Shown here: positions 52,854-61,749 of the stretch, piece after piece
Layout: each line of letters begins with the position of its first letter
Numbering within the stretch: the stretch's first letter is position 1
The notes under the pieces: model-generated
Told to the model about the DNA's origin: nothing
What the model saw: the letters and a program-made list of their open reading frames with translations, nothing else
The model's database searches: none
DNA from: Paracoxiella cheracis
Lineage (GTDB): Bacteria; Pseudomonadota; Gammaproteobacteria; Coxiellales; Coxiellaceae
Assembly (NCBI RefSeq): GCF_049348705.1
Contig: NZ_CP186485.1
Span: 434,001-498,000 of the forward strand
Length of the DNA: 64,000 nt
Direction: 5' to 3'
Translations under genes and position numbers: made by a program

Positions 52854-52959
52854 TTGTCATTTTGAGAGAAATAGTTATCATGCTGGGTCTAGATGTCACT
52901 CGAGCCGCTAGCCCGAGTGGGTCAACATTACTGAGGGACGCCCGACAGTAGGTCGGGCA
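52854..52959 (+). ncRNA. Possible small RNA or leader with two hairpins
   Basis: TTGTCA (52854-52859) and TATCAT (52876-52881), 16 nt apart, resemble a promoter. Downstream are two hairpins: ACTCG...CGAGT (about 52899-52919) and the GC-rich GCCCGAC-AGTAG-GTCGGGC (52940-52958). No T-run follows, so the tRNA-Lys transcript could start here and this could be its leader. The call rests only on promoter-like and foldable sequence. Confidence 0.3.
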
Positions 52960-53021
52960 GTGTGCGTTTAGAAAAATGCAAGACTAAAACAGGGATGTTT
53001 GGTAAATCTAGTTCTTTACGT

Positions 53022-53094
53022 GGGCCGTTAGCTCAGCTGGTAGAGCAGCGGACTTTTAATCCGTTGGTCATAGGTTCAAATCCTATACGGCCCA
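53022..53094 (+). tRNA. tRNA-Lys (anticodon TTT)
   Basis: The 73-nt sequence has a 7-bp acceptor stem (GGGCCGT with ACGGCCC), a D-arm GCTCAGCTGGTAGAGC, anticodon loop CTTTTAA with anticodon TTT, T-arm GGTTCAAATCC and discriminator A. CCA is not encoded. Confidence 0.97.
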
Positions 53095-53178
53095 TTTAAT
53101 TTGATTCGCTATCTTTCATTTACAAGTAAAAGGAAGTTATATTTATTCATAGGAGGGGTTATCAAACAGTATCCTACT

Positions 53179-53208
53179 CTTAATATTTTCTTAAGAAAAA
53201 ATTAAATT
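53179..53208 (+). promoter_or_regulatory. PmrA-type box before the SAHH-like gene
   Basis: CTTAAT-ATTTT-CTTAAG (53179-53195) is a perfect YTTAAK-N5-YTTAAK pair, identical to the dotD box. The -10 element is less clear: ATTAAG lies at the expected 10-nt spacing and TAAATT (53203-53208) at 7 nt. The box lies 137 nt upstream of the start codon at 53333. Confidence 0.6.
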
Positions 53209-53332
53209 AAGTGCTAGATTCGATATTTACCTAAATTAAATTAAATTAAATTAATATTAATGAATTTTAGATATAAAGCTATTTTTTCAGGTATGATCAA
53301 ATTAATTATCAGCAATTATTGGAAGATAAGTC

Positions 53333-55087
53333 ATGAGAAGTGCAATAACAGGAAGTCTCACTAAATCATCTCAACTTCAGTCACCGCGTTGGCTTGCAAT
53401 GCTTGCTCAGAAGGCGGACCCAAGGCCAACAAGTTTAAATCACACTCTTGTAAATCCAGCTAATTTTGGGAACCCATCACGTCAGTTTAATAGGTTTTCA
53501 CAAGAAAACCTGTGCTCGAAATTACTTTCAGCACATTGGCTTGCAATGCTTGCTCAGAACAGGAACCCAAAAAGTTATCACACTCTTGTAAATCCAGTTA
53601 ATTTGAGGATTCCATCAGGTCAATTCAATACGTCTTTACAAGAAAACCCTTGGCCGAAAGGATTATTTTTTGGTGGAACATCACGTCTATTTCATGCATC
53701 TCCAAATAAATATAGCGAGAAGAATTTTGATATAGAGGAGATCTGGGGATCGATAGTACCAAAATTTCGGTGGGGAGGCGATAATCCTCGTTTGTTAGAA
53801 GATACTGTCCTCATTTGTATGCAGCACAAGCTTTGGACCACTTATCTGATGATAAAATTTTTGGTGGAACACTATAGTTTAAAACCAGAGAATGTCATTT
53901 TGGCAGGGAAGGGCTATTCGACAAACCTAGAAGTTGAGCAGGCTTTGAAAGATCTTGGCTGTCACGTTATACCTGACCAACATCCGCTTGTCCTAGGAGG
54001 GGGAAGTGAGGCACTTCATCAGAATGCATCGGGTGCAGTAGATGCAGCGCTTGAAAGAATTAAACTGGTTCGTGTGGTTCGTAACGTATCTATTTTGGAT
54101 GATGGTTTTGAATTAACACCTCGCATCACATCCGATTTTTTTAATAATGGTATTAATCCTTTTGTTTATTTCATTGAGCAAACAACCTATGGACCAAAGA
54201 ACAGAATGTTTTATACACCGCCTTTTCCAGGATTTAATGTGGCGGAATCATACGCGAAGTTGCTTGAATACCCCTATGTAGCAGAAGTCGCTATTGAAAA
54301 ATTAAAAGATCTTATCAAAAATGTGCAACTACAAATTGGGAAAAAACCGACTATCGGTGTAGTTGGATTTGGGCGAATGGGACAATCGGTTGCAGCAGAA
54401 ATGGTTGAGCGTGGCTATTCGGTGATTGTCTACGAAGAAAAGAGTGCTAAACGAACCAGTCTAAAAGGTATAAAGCACTATAAAAGTTTACCTGTTGTAA
54501 TTGCTTACGCAGACGTTATTTTTGGAACTACTGGAACAGACATTACTGCTAACGATGAAGTTCTCGATACTATCGTTAATAGCAGCAAATCAACGACATA
54601 CGTGAGTCTTTCATCCAGTGATACAGAATTTAATAGGCTGCTAGCTTTGATTCAAGAGAAAACTAAAAAATATGGTCAAATACCTGACCCTTATAAAGAG
54701 GTCTTATATGTAAATGAAGAAGGAGCGTGCATTCGGGTACTAGGAACGCCTGTTAATTTTCTGGGAAAAAAACTTCATAGTGTTACTCCATGGCATATTT
54801 GGGCAACACGCGCTCTCTTAATGTGCTGTATAATGGCAGGGGCCGCACGCCCTCCAGAGTTGGTCCAATCTGCAAAGATTTATATGCCTGATCCAGATGA
54901 CCAGCGTAAGATCATAGAAGCATTTTTCAACATGAATCCTAACCATCCTTTGCAGGCATCATGGGCTCCTCTTAGCGAGGGGCAAAAATTGAGACGGATT
55001 AAAAAATGTTCATCCGGGGCATGTATACAACCGGAGAAATTAGCTTCACATAGTCAGACTCCTTTTAGTCCTGGGTTTGGTGGGTGA
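53333..55087 (+). CDS. SAHH-like Rossmann-fold protein with repeated N-terminus; effector candidate
   Basis: This 584-residue protein begins with about 130 basic, Ser/Asn-rich residues holding an internal duplication (WLAMLAQ, HTLVNP and QFN repeated at about 20-56 and 69-101). The rest resembles S-adenosylhomocysteine hydrolase: a substrate-like domain, then IGVVGFGRMGQSVAAEM (NAD-binding Gly-x-Gly-x2-Gly, about 342), ADVIFGTTGTD and SLSSSDTEFN, placed like the equivalent SAHH motifs. Overall similarity looks weak, so the reaction is unknown. A PmrA-type box lies upstream and a sensor kinase gene 20 nt downstream. The start region lacks acidic residues for 28 positions, like an organelle-targeting peptide. 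It could be a Dot/Icm effector or a housekeeping relative. Confidence 0.6.
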   Translation: MRSAITGSLTKSSQLQSPRWLAMLAQKADPRPTSLNHTLVNPANFGNPSRQFNRFSQENLCSKLLSAHWLAMLAQNRNPKSYHTLVNPVNLRIPSGQFNTSLQENPWPKGLFFGGTSRLFHASPNKYSEKNFDIEEIWGSIVPKFRWGGDNPRLLEDTVLICMQHKLWTTYLMIKFLVEHYSLKPENVILAGKGYSTNLEVEQALKDLGCHVIPDQHPLVLGGGSEALHQNASGAVDAALERIKLVRVVRNVSILDDGFELTPRITSDFFNNGINPFVYFIEQTTYGPKNRMFYTPPFPGFNVAESYAKLLEYPYVAEVAIEKLKDLIKNVQLQIGKKPTIGVVGFGRMGQSVAAEMVERGYSVIVYEEKSAKRTSLKGIKHYKSLPVVIAYADVIFGTTGTDITANDEVLDTIVNSSKSTTYVSLSSSDTEFNRLLALIQEKTKKYGQIPDPYKEVLYVNEEGACIRVLGTPVNFLGKKLHSVTPWHIWATRALLMCCIMAGAARPPELVQSAKIYMPDPDDQRKIIEAFFNMNPNHPLQASWAPLSEGQKLRRIKKCSSGACIQPEKLASHSQTPFSPGFGG

Positions 55088-55107
55088 GTATAGAATATGG
55101 ATAATTT

Positions 55108-57099
55108 ATGGATGATGTTTTTCCAAGTAACATCGCTTACTTTTTAGAAAAAGTTGTTGCATGCACACCGGGTAGCCTTTATTGGAAAGATCGGGAAGGT
55201 CGATATTTAGGCTGCAATGACTTCATGTTAAAGACAGCGGGAATGTCGAGTACAAAAGAAATTATTGGTAAAACGGATTACGATTTGTGGGGCGAGGCTG
55301 CCAAACAAGTCATGGACAACGACCAAAGAGTCATACAAACCGGTCAGACATTAAACTTTGATGAGTCTCTCAGAATTCCTTCGGGCGAAACGCTTTATTT
55401 TACAGGCGTAAAAATGCCTTTGCGAGATGAGAGTAATAATATTGTTGGGGTTATTGGCAATTCATTGGATATTACCGAATTAAAGCTGACCCAAGAAAAA
55501 TTACGAATCGCCAAAGAGCAAGCTGAATCGTCTAATCGTGCAAAGTCTACATTTCTAGCCAACATGAGCCACGATCTTAAAACGCCGTTGAGCGGCATTT
55601 TAAGCACCGCTGAAAACTTAGCTTACAAACTAAAGGATCCAAAAGACATTCATAACGTTGAATATATTATGCAATCGAGTGAACGCTTAATGGAATTACT
55701 AAACGAAGTTATTGAAATTGCTAAATTAGAGCATCACAATATAATTGAAGATCAGCAGTTATTTAACCCTTTGGATATTGCCACACGAGTGGTTGATTTA
55801 ATGAAGCCTACATTTGAGGCGAAAAAGGTAAAGTTAATTGTCGATTTTGATGAGTCTGTGCCGAATTATTTAATTGGTAATAAAATTTTATTTCATCGTG
55901 TGATTTTAAATTTAGTGTCTAATGCGATTAAATTCACGGATTCTGGCCAAGTTGTTATCGAAATTAAAATGATGAGTCAGAAGCAGGATAGAGCTGACCT
56001 TAAAATTGTGGTTGAAGATACTGGTATTGGTATTCCTCGTGAGAAACAAAGAGAAATTTTTGAATTATTTACTAGAATTGTTCCCTCTTACAAAGGGGCG
56101 CACAAGGGTACGGGTTTGGGATTATATATTGTTAAACAGTATGTGACTCAGTTGGGTGGTGAAGTGAGGGTTGATAGCCAGCCTGGTATCGGTAGTACGT
56201 TTACGTGCGTGATCCCTTTTTCTATCGCTTTGGATCAGGAACGTTTTATGAGGGCGTATCAAGAAGAACAACCTGTTCGTGATAATCTATCGGAATACAG
56301 CACTCCTGTTGCTGAATCACAACAAGCAGCTCATAGAAAAACACCTATTCATATCTTAGTTGTAGAAGATGAGCCTGGGGTACAGCAGGCGGTTAAAGAA
56401 AAATTAGGTTCCTTAGGTTATTCAGTGGATATTGCTTCGACAGGGCAACAGGCAATTTCACTGTTTGCATCGGGCAAGTATGATCTCATTTATTTAGATA
56501 TCGGTTTGCCAGATATGGATGGTTACCATGTCGCGAAATCCATTCGTGAAATCGAAAAATTTATCGAAGATAGAACGCCAATATTTGCATTGACGGCCCA
56601 TGCTGATGTGCAAGTAAAAAATGGGCATATAGACGACAATCTCGATGGCTTTTTAACAAAGCCACTCATGCGAAAACAGGCCCAACAAATTGTCGAAGAT
56701 TTTGTGATTCGCGGTAAAAAGCATTCTATGGTTGACATTAAAAAATCGGATTTGAAAAATGCAAATGAGGTGAAGGTAATCGATTTAGAATTGGGTGCCA
56801 AGCTAATGGATAACAACCTTGAGGTCGCAAAAGAACTTCTTAGCTTGCTAATTAGCCACATCCCAGAGCATCAAGTCGCCATGGAGTCGGTTTACGATGA
56901 ACGAGACTTTGAGAGTCTGGAGAAAGCCGTGCACAAACTCCATAGTGCACTGTGTTACAGTGGAACACCTAGGTTGAAGGCCGCAATTGCAAACCTCGAA
57001 ATGCACCTTCATTTGAATCACAACGATGAAATTGATAGTTCTTACCAAGCAGTCCAGCGTGAGATTCAGGCACTATTAAGTGCTTTTAAGGAACTGTAA
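55108..57099 (+). CDS. Soluble hybrid sensor histidine kinase (PAS-HisKA-HATPase-REC-Hpt)
   Basis: This 663-residue protein has no membrane segments. A PAS domain (about 10-130) is followed by a HisKA with the phospho-acceptor in NMSHDLKTPLSGIL (about 155) and an HATPase with LNLVSNAIKF, VVEDTGIGIPREKQREIF and GTGLGLYIVKQY. A receiver with YLDIGLPDMDGY (phospho-Asp, about 470) and a C-terminal Hpt with KLHSALCYSG (about 610) complete an ArcB-like phosphorelay. It probably senses a cytoplasmic cue and passes phosphate to an unseen response regulator. It lies 20 nt after the SAHH-like gene, so the two are probably co-transcribed. Confidence 0.92.
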   Translation: MDDVFPSNIAYFLEKVVACTPGSLYWKDREGRYLGCNDFMLKTAGMSSTKEIIGKTDYDLWGEAAKQVMDNDQRVIQTGQTLNFDESLRIPSGETLYFTGVKMPLRDESNNIVGVIGNSLDITELKLTQEKLRIAKEQAESSNRAKSTFLANMSHDLKTPLSGILSTAENLAYKLKDPKDIHNVEYIMQSSERLMELLNEVIEIAKLEHHNIIEDQQLFNPLDIATRVVDLMKPTFEAKKVKLIVDFDESVPNYLIGNKILFHRVILNLVSNAIKFTDSGQVVIEIKMMSQKQDRADLKIVVEDTGIGIPREKQREIFELFTRIVPSYKGAHKGTGLGLYIVKQYVTQLGGEVRVDSQPGIGSTFTCVIPFSIALDQERFMRAYQEEQPVRDNLSEYSTPVAESQQAAHRKTPIHILVVEDEPGVQQAVKEKLGSLGYSVDIASTGQQAISLFASGKYDLIYLDIGLPDMDGYHVAKSIREIEKFIEDRTPIFALTAHADVQVKNGHIDDNLDGFLTKPLMRKQAQQIVEDFVIRGKKHSMVDIKKSDLKNANEVKVIDLELGAKLMDNNLEVAKELLSLLISHIPEHQVAMESVYDERDFESLEKAVHKLHSALCYSGTPRLKAAIANLEMHLHLNHNDEIDSSYQAVQREIQALLSAFKEL

Positions 57100-57105
57100 A
57101 TAGTT

Positions 57106-57363
57106 TCACTTACACTGTTCTTGATACCGATGCCTAAAGCAGCCATGTTCGCCCAATAACAAATATAGCTGTCGAAAGCTTAAATTGTTTGTATCGAGCA
57201 TGATAACGTAACCGCTAATTTTCCCAGAGGATGTCAGCCTCACGGCGAGTGACATGACAGCAGGCCCGGCAATCTGAGTGATTTTTATGGGTCCGCACCC
57301 CGGTGAATAGATGGTGCGGTATTGATATTGTGAATAGTGGTGTTTAGCGCTAGCCGTGGTCAT
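57106..57363 (-). CDS. Hypothetical protein, possibly a C-terminal fragment at an IS end
   Basis: The ORF encodes 85 residues and its first ATG is only 5 nt from the IS4-like copy 3. Any ribosome-binding site would lie inside the IS, so the front of the gene was probably lost. The sequence contains YRTIYSPGCGPIKI and a Cys-containing end (GCFRHRYQEQCK). I recognise no family. It converges on the sensor kinase gene, 6 nt from its end. Confidence 0.35.
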   Translation of the reverse strand: MTTASAKHHYSQYQYRTIYSPGCGPIKITQIAGPAVMSLAVRLTSSGKISGYVIMLDTNNLSFRQLYLLLGEHGCFRHRYQEQCK

Positions 57364-57367
57364 TATG

Positions 57368-59088
57368 TTGGACTTTGGATAAATTTATAAAAATAATTAA
57401 AAATTGCTTGACATAGAAACCGAAAAAAAATTTTACGTTGTAAACAACGTTTGTTCGAAAAAATAAAATAAGGAACAAACGATGTTAGCGACAGAAAAAC
57501 TAAAACAATTCCGTACATTCCTCTACAACATCTTCCCCGCGCGACGCGATGCCAATATGAATTTACTCGATGCCCTTTCAAGCCATGGCCATCGCTGCAA
57601 AACACCCATAGAATTATGTGAATCGCCATACTTTGAACGTGAATACAGTAGTATTACCGATGCGATTAGCGATGGTTTGTCGGTAGCAAATTGTTGGGAT
57701 AGCATGATGAAAATACAATATGAACATGTGAGTCATAGCGATGACCGTGTGATCATTATTGCGGATACGACACCACAGTCGCGTCAAAGTGCACACTGTG
57801 TTGAAGATCGCCATGTGGTTTACAGCCCTAATCCAGCACCGGGTAACAAACCGATTACCATTGGACATGAATATTCAACGGTATCACTATTGCCCAATGA
57901 TGGTGCAGCTCAAGAAAAGCATTGGTTAGTTCCACTGGATACGAGGCGCGTTAAAAGCGATGAAAAAGGCAATGTAGTTGGGATGCAGCAAATTAACCGT
58001 TGTATTGCAGACTTAGCGCTTACTCATAAATTGGTGGTTAGCGTGGCTGATTCAAAATATGGTACAGAAGCTTGCCGTAAACTGGTTAGCGAAAATCCCA
58101 ATTGGGTACATCTTTTCCGTTTTAACAGTACCCGTAATGTTTTCGCGCCCGCATCAATAGAAGATAATACCTCAGGAAGTATAAAACGCTATGGTGATGC
58201 GATGAAACTAAACGACAGCACGACTCACCGTGAATCCGATGAGATTGTGCAGCAACCCATTACAACCCGCAGTGGCAAAACTTACCAATTGGAGATTAAA
58301 ATATGGCGTGACCAATTACTGCGTGGTTCAAAGCAATTTAAAGGATATGAGCATCCTGTTACTGTTGTGCAATTGGTTGCGGTTGATGCTAACGGTAAAT
58401 CTTTATATAAAAATCCACTCTGGTTAGGACTCGCTGGTGAACGACGTAATGAAATCACAGCATTAGAAGCGTATCACTATTACGATAGACGCTATGACAT
58501 TGAACACTACTTTCGTTTTGGTAAAGACAAACTGTTATTTGACCGATACCAAACACCGGATGTTAAGCACGAAGAAGATTGGTGGCGGATGACAGCATTA
58601 GCGTATACGCAACTTTATCTAGCGAGGAATCTTGCCCCGATTTTACCGAAAAAATGGGAGCGGTATTTGCCGAGCTTCCAAGTGGATAACGAAAAACCAT
58701 CAATAACTGCGACCCCTTCACAAACGCAACGGGGTTTTTCTACGGTGCTTGATACCGTTGGCACGCCTGCTAATCTCTGCAAACCACGCGGTAATCCGCA
58801 AGGCAGAACCAAAGGTGATACGCAGGGGAAACGCACGCGACATCCTGCTATTTTCAAAAATAGCAACTCAAAAATTAAAACGATTCAGAGGACTGAAGAA
58901 AAGACGCAAAACTCAGACCCTGAAAAAATAGAGGATTTGATTGGGATAGTAAAATCATGGTTGGATAAAATAAATTTTACACCTGAGCAATTCTACGAAT
59001 TGCTGCAAAAAACAGCTTAAGATTTAGAAACTCACATTTTTTGATTATTGTCCTAACTGGCAAGGGATTTTATTTATCCAAAGTCCAA
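57368..59088 (+). mobile_element. IS4/IS701-like element, copy 3
   Basis: The 1,721-bp element has perfect ends TTGGACTTTGGATAAAT and ATTTATCCAAAGTCCAA. Its right end cuts the ahpC gene after codon 34, but the left flank is not the rest of ahpC and no target duplication exists. Sequence next to it was therefore deleted or moved after insertion. Confidence 0.93.
57482..59020 (+). CDS. IS4/IS701-like transposase, copy 3
   Basis: This intact 512-residue transposase is the same as copy 2 except for Gln near residue 503. It has the Y-x2-R-x3-E-x6-K signature (YDRRYDIEHYFRFGK). The three near-identical copies in 25 kb indicate recent activity. Confidence 0.92.
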   Translation: MLATEKLKQFRTFLYNIFPARRDANMNLLDALSSHGHRCKTPIELCESPYFEREYSSITDAISDGLSVANCWDSMMKIQYEHVSHSDDRVIIIADTTPQSRQSAHCVEDRHVVYSPNPAPGNKPITIGHEYSTVSLLPNDGAAQEKHWLVPLDTRRVKSDEKGNVVGMQQINRCIADLALTHKLVVSVADSKYGTEACRKLVSENPNWVHLFRFNSTRNVFAPASIEDNTSGSIKRYGDAMKLNDSTTHRESDEIVQQPITTRSGKTYQLEIKIWRDQLLRGSKQFKGYEHPVTVVQLVAVDANGKSLYKNPLWLGLAGERRNEITALEAYHYYDRRYDIEHYFRFGKDKLLFDRYQTPDVKHEEDWWRMTALAYTQLYLARNLAPILPKKWERYLPSFQVDNEKPSITATPSQTQRGFSTVLDTVGTPANLCKPRGNPQGRTKGDTQGKRTRHPAIFKNSNSKIKTIQRTEEKTQNSDPEKIEDLIGIVKSWLDKINFTPEQFYELLQKTA

Positions 59089-59190
59089 TTTATAGTCATT
59101 CAGGCTGATGTCAGTAAACGCGTCGTTGATATGGTTGCTCACGACGCCAGTGAGTGCGAATGCTGGAAATTTTTCACCGATTTTTTTCAT
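59089..59190 (-). pseudogene. ahpC: AhpC-type peroxiredoxin, first 34 codons only
   Basis: From ATG 59190 (AGGAG 9 nt upstream) the sequence reads MKKIGEKFPAFALTGVVSNH and continues to ISLNDYK, the standard start of an AhpC-type 2-Cys peroxiredoxin. It then runs into the IS4-like element before the peroxidatic Cys, so no functional protein can be made. It is divergent from oxyR, the usual partner. The rest of the gene is not in the window. Confidence 0.8.
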
Positions 59191-59347
59191 GGAGTCTCTC
59201 CTGTTATATTAATAATATCAATTAGTTACGAGATCTATATACTTCTTCTCTTATCTCGTGAATGTTATTAGAACCCAAATAGATTGATTTATGAAATCGA
59301 TTATTATTATAATAACGATAGATATAATCTATTGATGAGAGCCCCCT

Positions 59348-60295
59348 ATGAATATTCGTGATCTTACATACTTAGTAGCCGTTGCCGACACGGAGCACTT
59401 CGGTCAGGCAGCCGAACAGTCATTTGTCAGCCAGCCAACCCTCAGCACCCAGCTCAAAAAGTTAGAGGGAGAGCTTGGGGTGCAGATTTTTGAGCGCAAT
59501 AATAAGCGGGTTCATTTAACAGAAACTGGAAAATTAATCGTTGACCAGGCACGACGCGTATTGCATGAAGTAGCTCAATTAAAAGAACTTGCTCAAGAAT
59601 CAAGAGACCCTCTTGCGGGGACTTTTCGTTTGGGCATTATTCCGACCCTTGGTCCTTATTTGTTACCACATATTTTAAATCAAATAAAAAAACAGCTACC
59701 CAATCTCAAACTTGTTGTCTGTGAAAATAAAACGGAGACGATTACCAAACAGTTACGAAAGGGCTCACTCGATGCGATTATTTTGGCTTTACCCATCGCA
59801 TCCGAAGGTTTAGTGGAGAATGCCTTATTTGCAGAACCTTTTTATGTGGCATTACCAAAAGATCATAAGCTCAGTAAAAAACAACAATTAAAGTTACACG
59901 ATATTGCAAGCGAAAAACTCTTGTTGTTAGAAGAAGGGCATTGTTTTCGTGAACAAGCATTAGAAGCCTGTGCTATGTCAGGTGCAAAAGATTTCGATGG
60001 ATTTAAGGCAACGAGTCTTGAAACGTTGCGTCACATTGTGGCCTCAGGTGCAGGCATTACTTTATTGCCGGCTTTATCGGTGACGTCTGCTTCGCAAGAT
60101 CCGGCAATCACTATAAAATCATTATCTGCGCCCATTCCTTCTCGTAAGGTCGGTATGTTGTGGCGCAAAACGACTACCAGAACTCAGTGTTGTGAGGAAA
60201 TTGCTAGGATAATCAAGTCATGTATTCAAAAAGAATCATACTTAAAAAAACACTCGCGACTTAAGGTGATGGAGAGAGAGATAGTGAGCAATTGA
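59348..60295 (+). CDS. oxyR: OxyR, LysR-type hydrogen-peroxide sensor and regulator
   Basis: This 315-residue LysR-family regulator has an N-terminal winged helix (MNIRDLTYLVAVADTEHFGQ, VSQPTLSTQLKKLE). In the sensor domain, GHCFREQALEAC places two Cys nine residues apart, matching the redox pair Cys199 and Cys208 of Escherichia coli OxyR. OxyR activates ahpC, katG and other peroxide defences when oxidised. The 157-bp gap to the ahpC fragment probably holds the shared control region. Its end lies 6 nt from the convergent gatB. Confidence 0.93.
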   Translation: MNIRDLTYLVAVADTEHFGQAAEQSFVSQPTLSTQLKKLEGELGVQIFERNNKRVHLTETGKLIVDQARRVLHEVAQLKELAQESRDPLAGTFRLGIIPTLGPYLLPHILNQIKKQLPNLKLVVCENKTETITKQLRKGSLDAIILALPIASEGLVENALFAEPFYVALPKDHKLSKKQQLKLHDIASEKLLLLEEGHCFREQALEACAMSGAKDFDGFKATSLETLRHIVASGAGITLLPALSVTSASQDPAITIKSLSAPIPSRKVGMLWRKTTTRTQCCEEIARIIKSCIQKESYLKKHSRLKVMEREIVSN

Positions 60296-60301
60296 AATCC
60301 G

Positions 60302-61741
60302 CTATTGCTTTAATTTCTCTTTCAGTATCTCATTCACTTGCTGCGGGTTGGCCTTGCCTTTTGTGGCTTTCATCACTTGACCTACAAAAAAGGCAATTAA
60401 TTTATCTTTGCCCGAGCGATATTGCTCAACCTGTGTAGGATTGTTTGCGATGATTTCGTCAACGATAGATTCGAGTGCAGAGTTATCCGTAATTTGTTTC
60501 AAGCCTTGTTTTTCGATGATTGTATCGGCATCACCTTCACCATTCCACATCGCTTCAAAAACCGATTTAGCGATGCTCATTGAAATGGTGTTGTCAGCAA
60601 CACGCCGTAAAAGCCCTGCCAACTGTTCTGCGTTGATTGGGCTTTCAATAATGCGTAGATGTGTTTTGTTGAGAGCGGCGGCGAGTTCGCCGTTAACCCA
60701 ATTTGCTGCCAATTTGGGTGAGACATTGTCAGCGGCTTTAAGAACAGCTTCAAAATAGCGAGCGCGATTAATATTATTGGCGAGAATCTTTGCATCGTAG
60801 TTGCTAAGTTCGTAGTCTTCTTTGAAGCGTTTTTGTTTTTCCCACGGCAATTCTGGTAATTCTTTTTTTACAGCTTTAATAAAATCTTCGGTGATTTCGA
60901 GTGGTAATAGATCAGGATCTGGGAAGTATCGATAATCATGTGCCTCTTCTTTTGTTCGCATTGAGCGCGTTTCATCTTTTTCAGAATCATAAAGGCGAGT
61001 TTCTTGGACAACAGTCCCGCCGTTTTCTAAAATTTCAGATTGACGTTCAATTTCGCAATGAATGGCACGCTCAACAAAGCGGAATGAATTGATATTTTTA
61101 ATTTCGGCGCGAGTGCCGAATTTTTCTTGCCCTTTGGGGCGCAATGAAACATTGACGTCGCAACGAAATGAGCCTTCTTGCATGTTGCCATCGCTCACAT
61201 CTAAATAACGCACCAATGTGTGCAGAGTTTTTAAATAGGCGATCGCTTCTTCACTTGAGCGAATATCTGGCTCAGAAACAATTTCTAATAAGGGTGTGCC
61301 AGCACGGTTTAAATCGATGCCGGATGATCCCGCTAAACTTTCATGCAAAGATTTTCCCGCATCTTCTTCTAAATGCGCACGTGTGATACCGATTGTTTTT
61401 ACGGTGCCATCTTCGAGCTCGATGTCTAATGTGCCTTTGCCGACGATGGGCAATTCGTATTGGCTGATTTGATAACCTTTTGGTAAATCCGGATAAAAAT
61501 AATTTTTGCGTGCAAACACAGAATGACGTGCGATTTTGGCATCGATACTTAAACCAAAGCGCACAGCAAGACGCATAGTTTCTTTATTTAATACCGGTAA
61601 AACACCAGGAAATCCTAAATCAATGGCGCAAGCTTGTGTATTTGGATCGGCACCATAGGCTGTGGATGCGCCCGAAAATATTTTTGACTTCGTGCTAAGT
61701 TGTACGTGAACTTCTAAGCCGATAACTGATTCGTATTGCAT
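60302..61741 (-). CDS. gatB: Asp-tRNA(Asn)/Glu-tRNA(Gln) amidotransferase subunit B
   Basis: This 479-residue protein has the GatB signature near its start (VIGLEVHVQLSTKSKIFSGA, then AIDLGFPGVLPVLN) and the kinase-like catalytic region with RAGTPLLEIVSEPD. A helical tail domain ends in MKATKGKANPQQVNEIL. It activates the misacylated tRNA with ATP and transfers ammonia from GatA. I chose the ATG at 61741 with AGGGA upstream rather than 61780, which would overlap gatA by 31 nt. Confidence 0.95.
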   Translation of the reverse strand: MQYESVIGLEVHVQLSTKSKIFSGASTAYGADPNTQACAIDLGFPGVLPVLNKETMRLAVRFGLSIDAKIARHSVFARKNYFYPDLPKGYQISQYELPIVGKGTLDIELEDGTVKTIGITRAHLEEDAGKSLHESLAGSSGIDLNRAGTPLLEIVSEPDIRSSEEAIAYLKTLHTLVRYLDVSDGNMQEGSFRCDVNVSLRPKGQEKFGTRAEIKNINSFRFVERAIHCEIERQSEILENGGTVVQETRLYDSEKDETRSMRTKEEAHDYRYFPDPDLLPLEITEDFIKAVKKELPELPWEKQKRFKEDYELSNYDAKILANNINRARYFEAVLKAADNVSPKLAANWVNGELAAALNKTHLRIIESPINAEQLAGLLRRVADNTISMSIAKSVFEAMWNGEGDADTIIEKQGLKQITDNSALESIVDEIIANNPTQVEQYRSGKDKLIAFFVGQVMKATKGKANPQQVNEILKEKLKQ

Positions 61742-61749
61742 AGGGATCC

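Noticed and set aside
53215..53220. TAGATT as the -10 of the SAHH-like gene
   Set aside because: It lies 19 nt after the PmrA-type box, unlike the fixed 10-nt spacing at the other three boxes, so it was not used to define the promoter.
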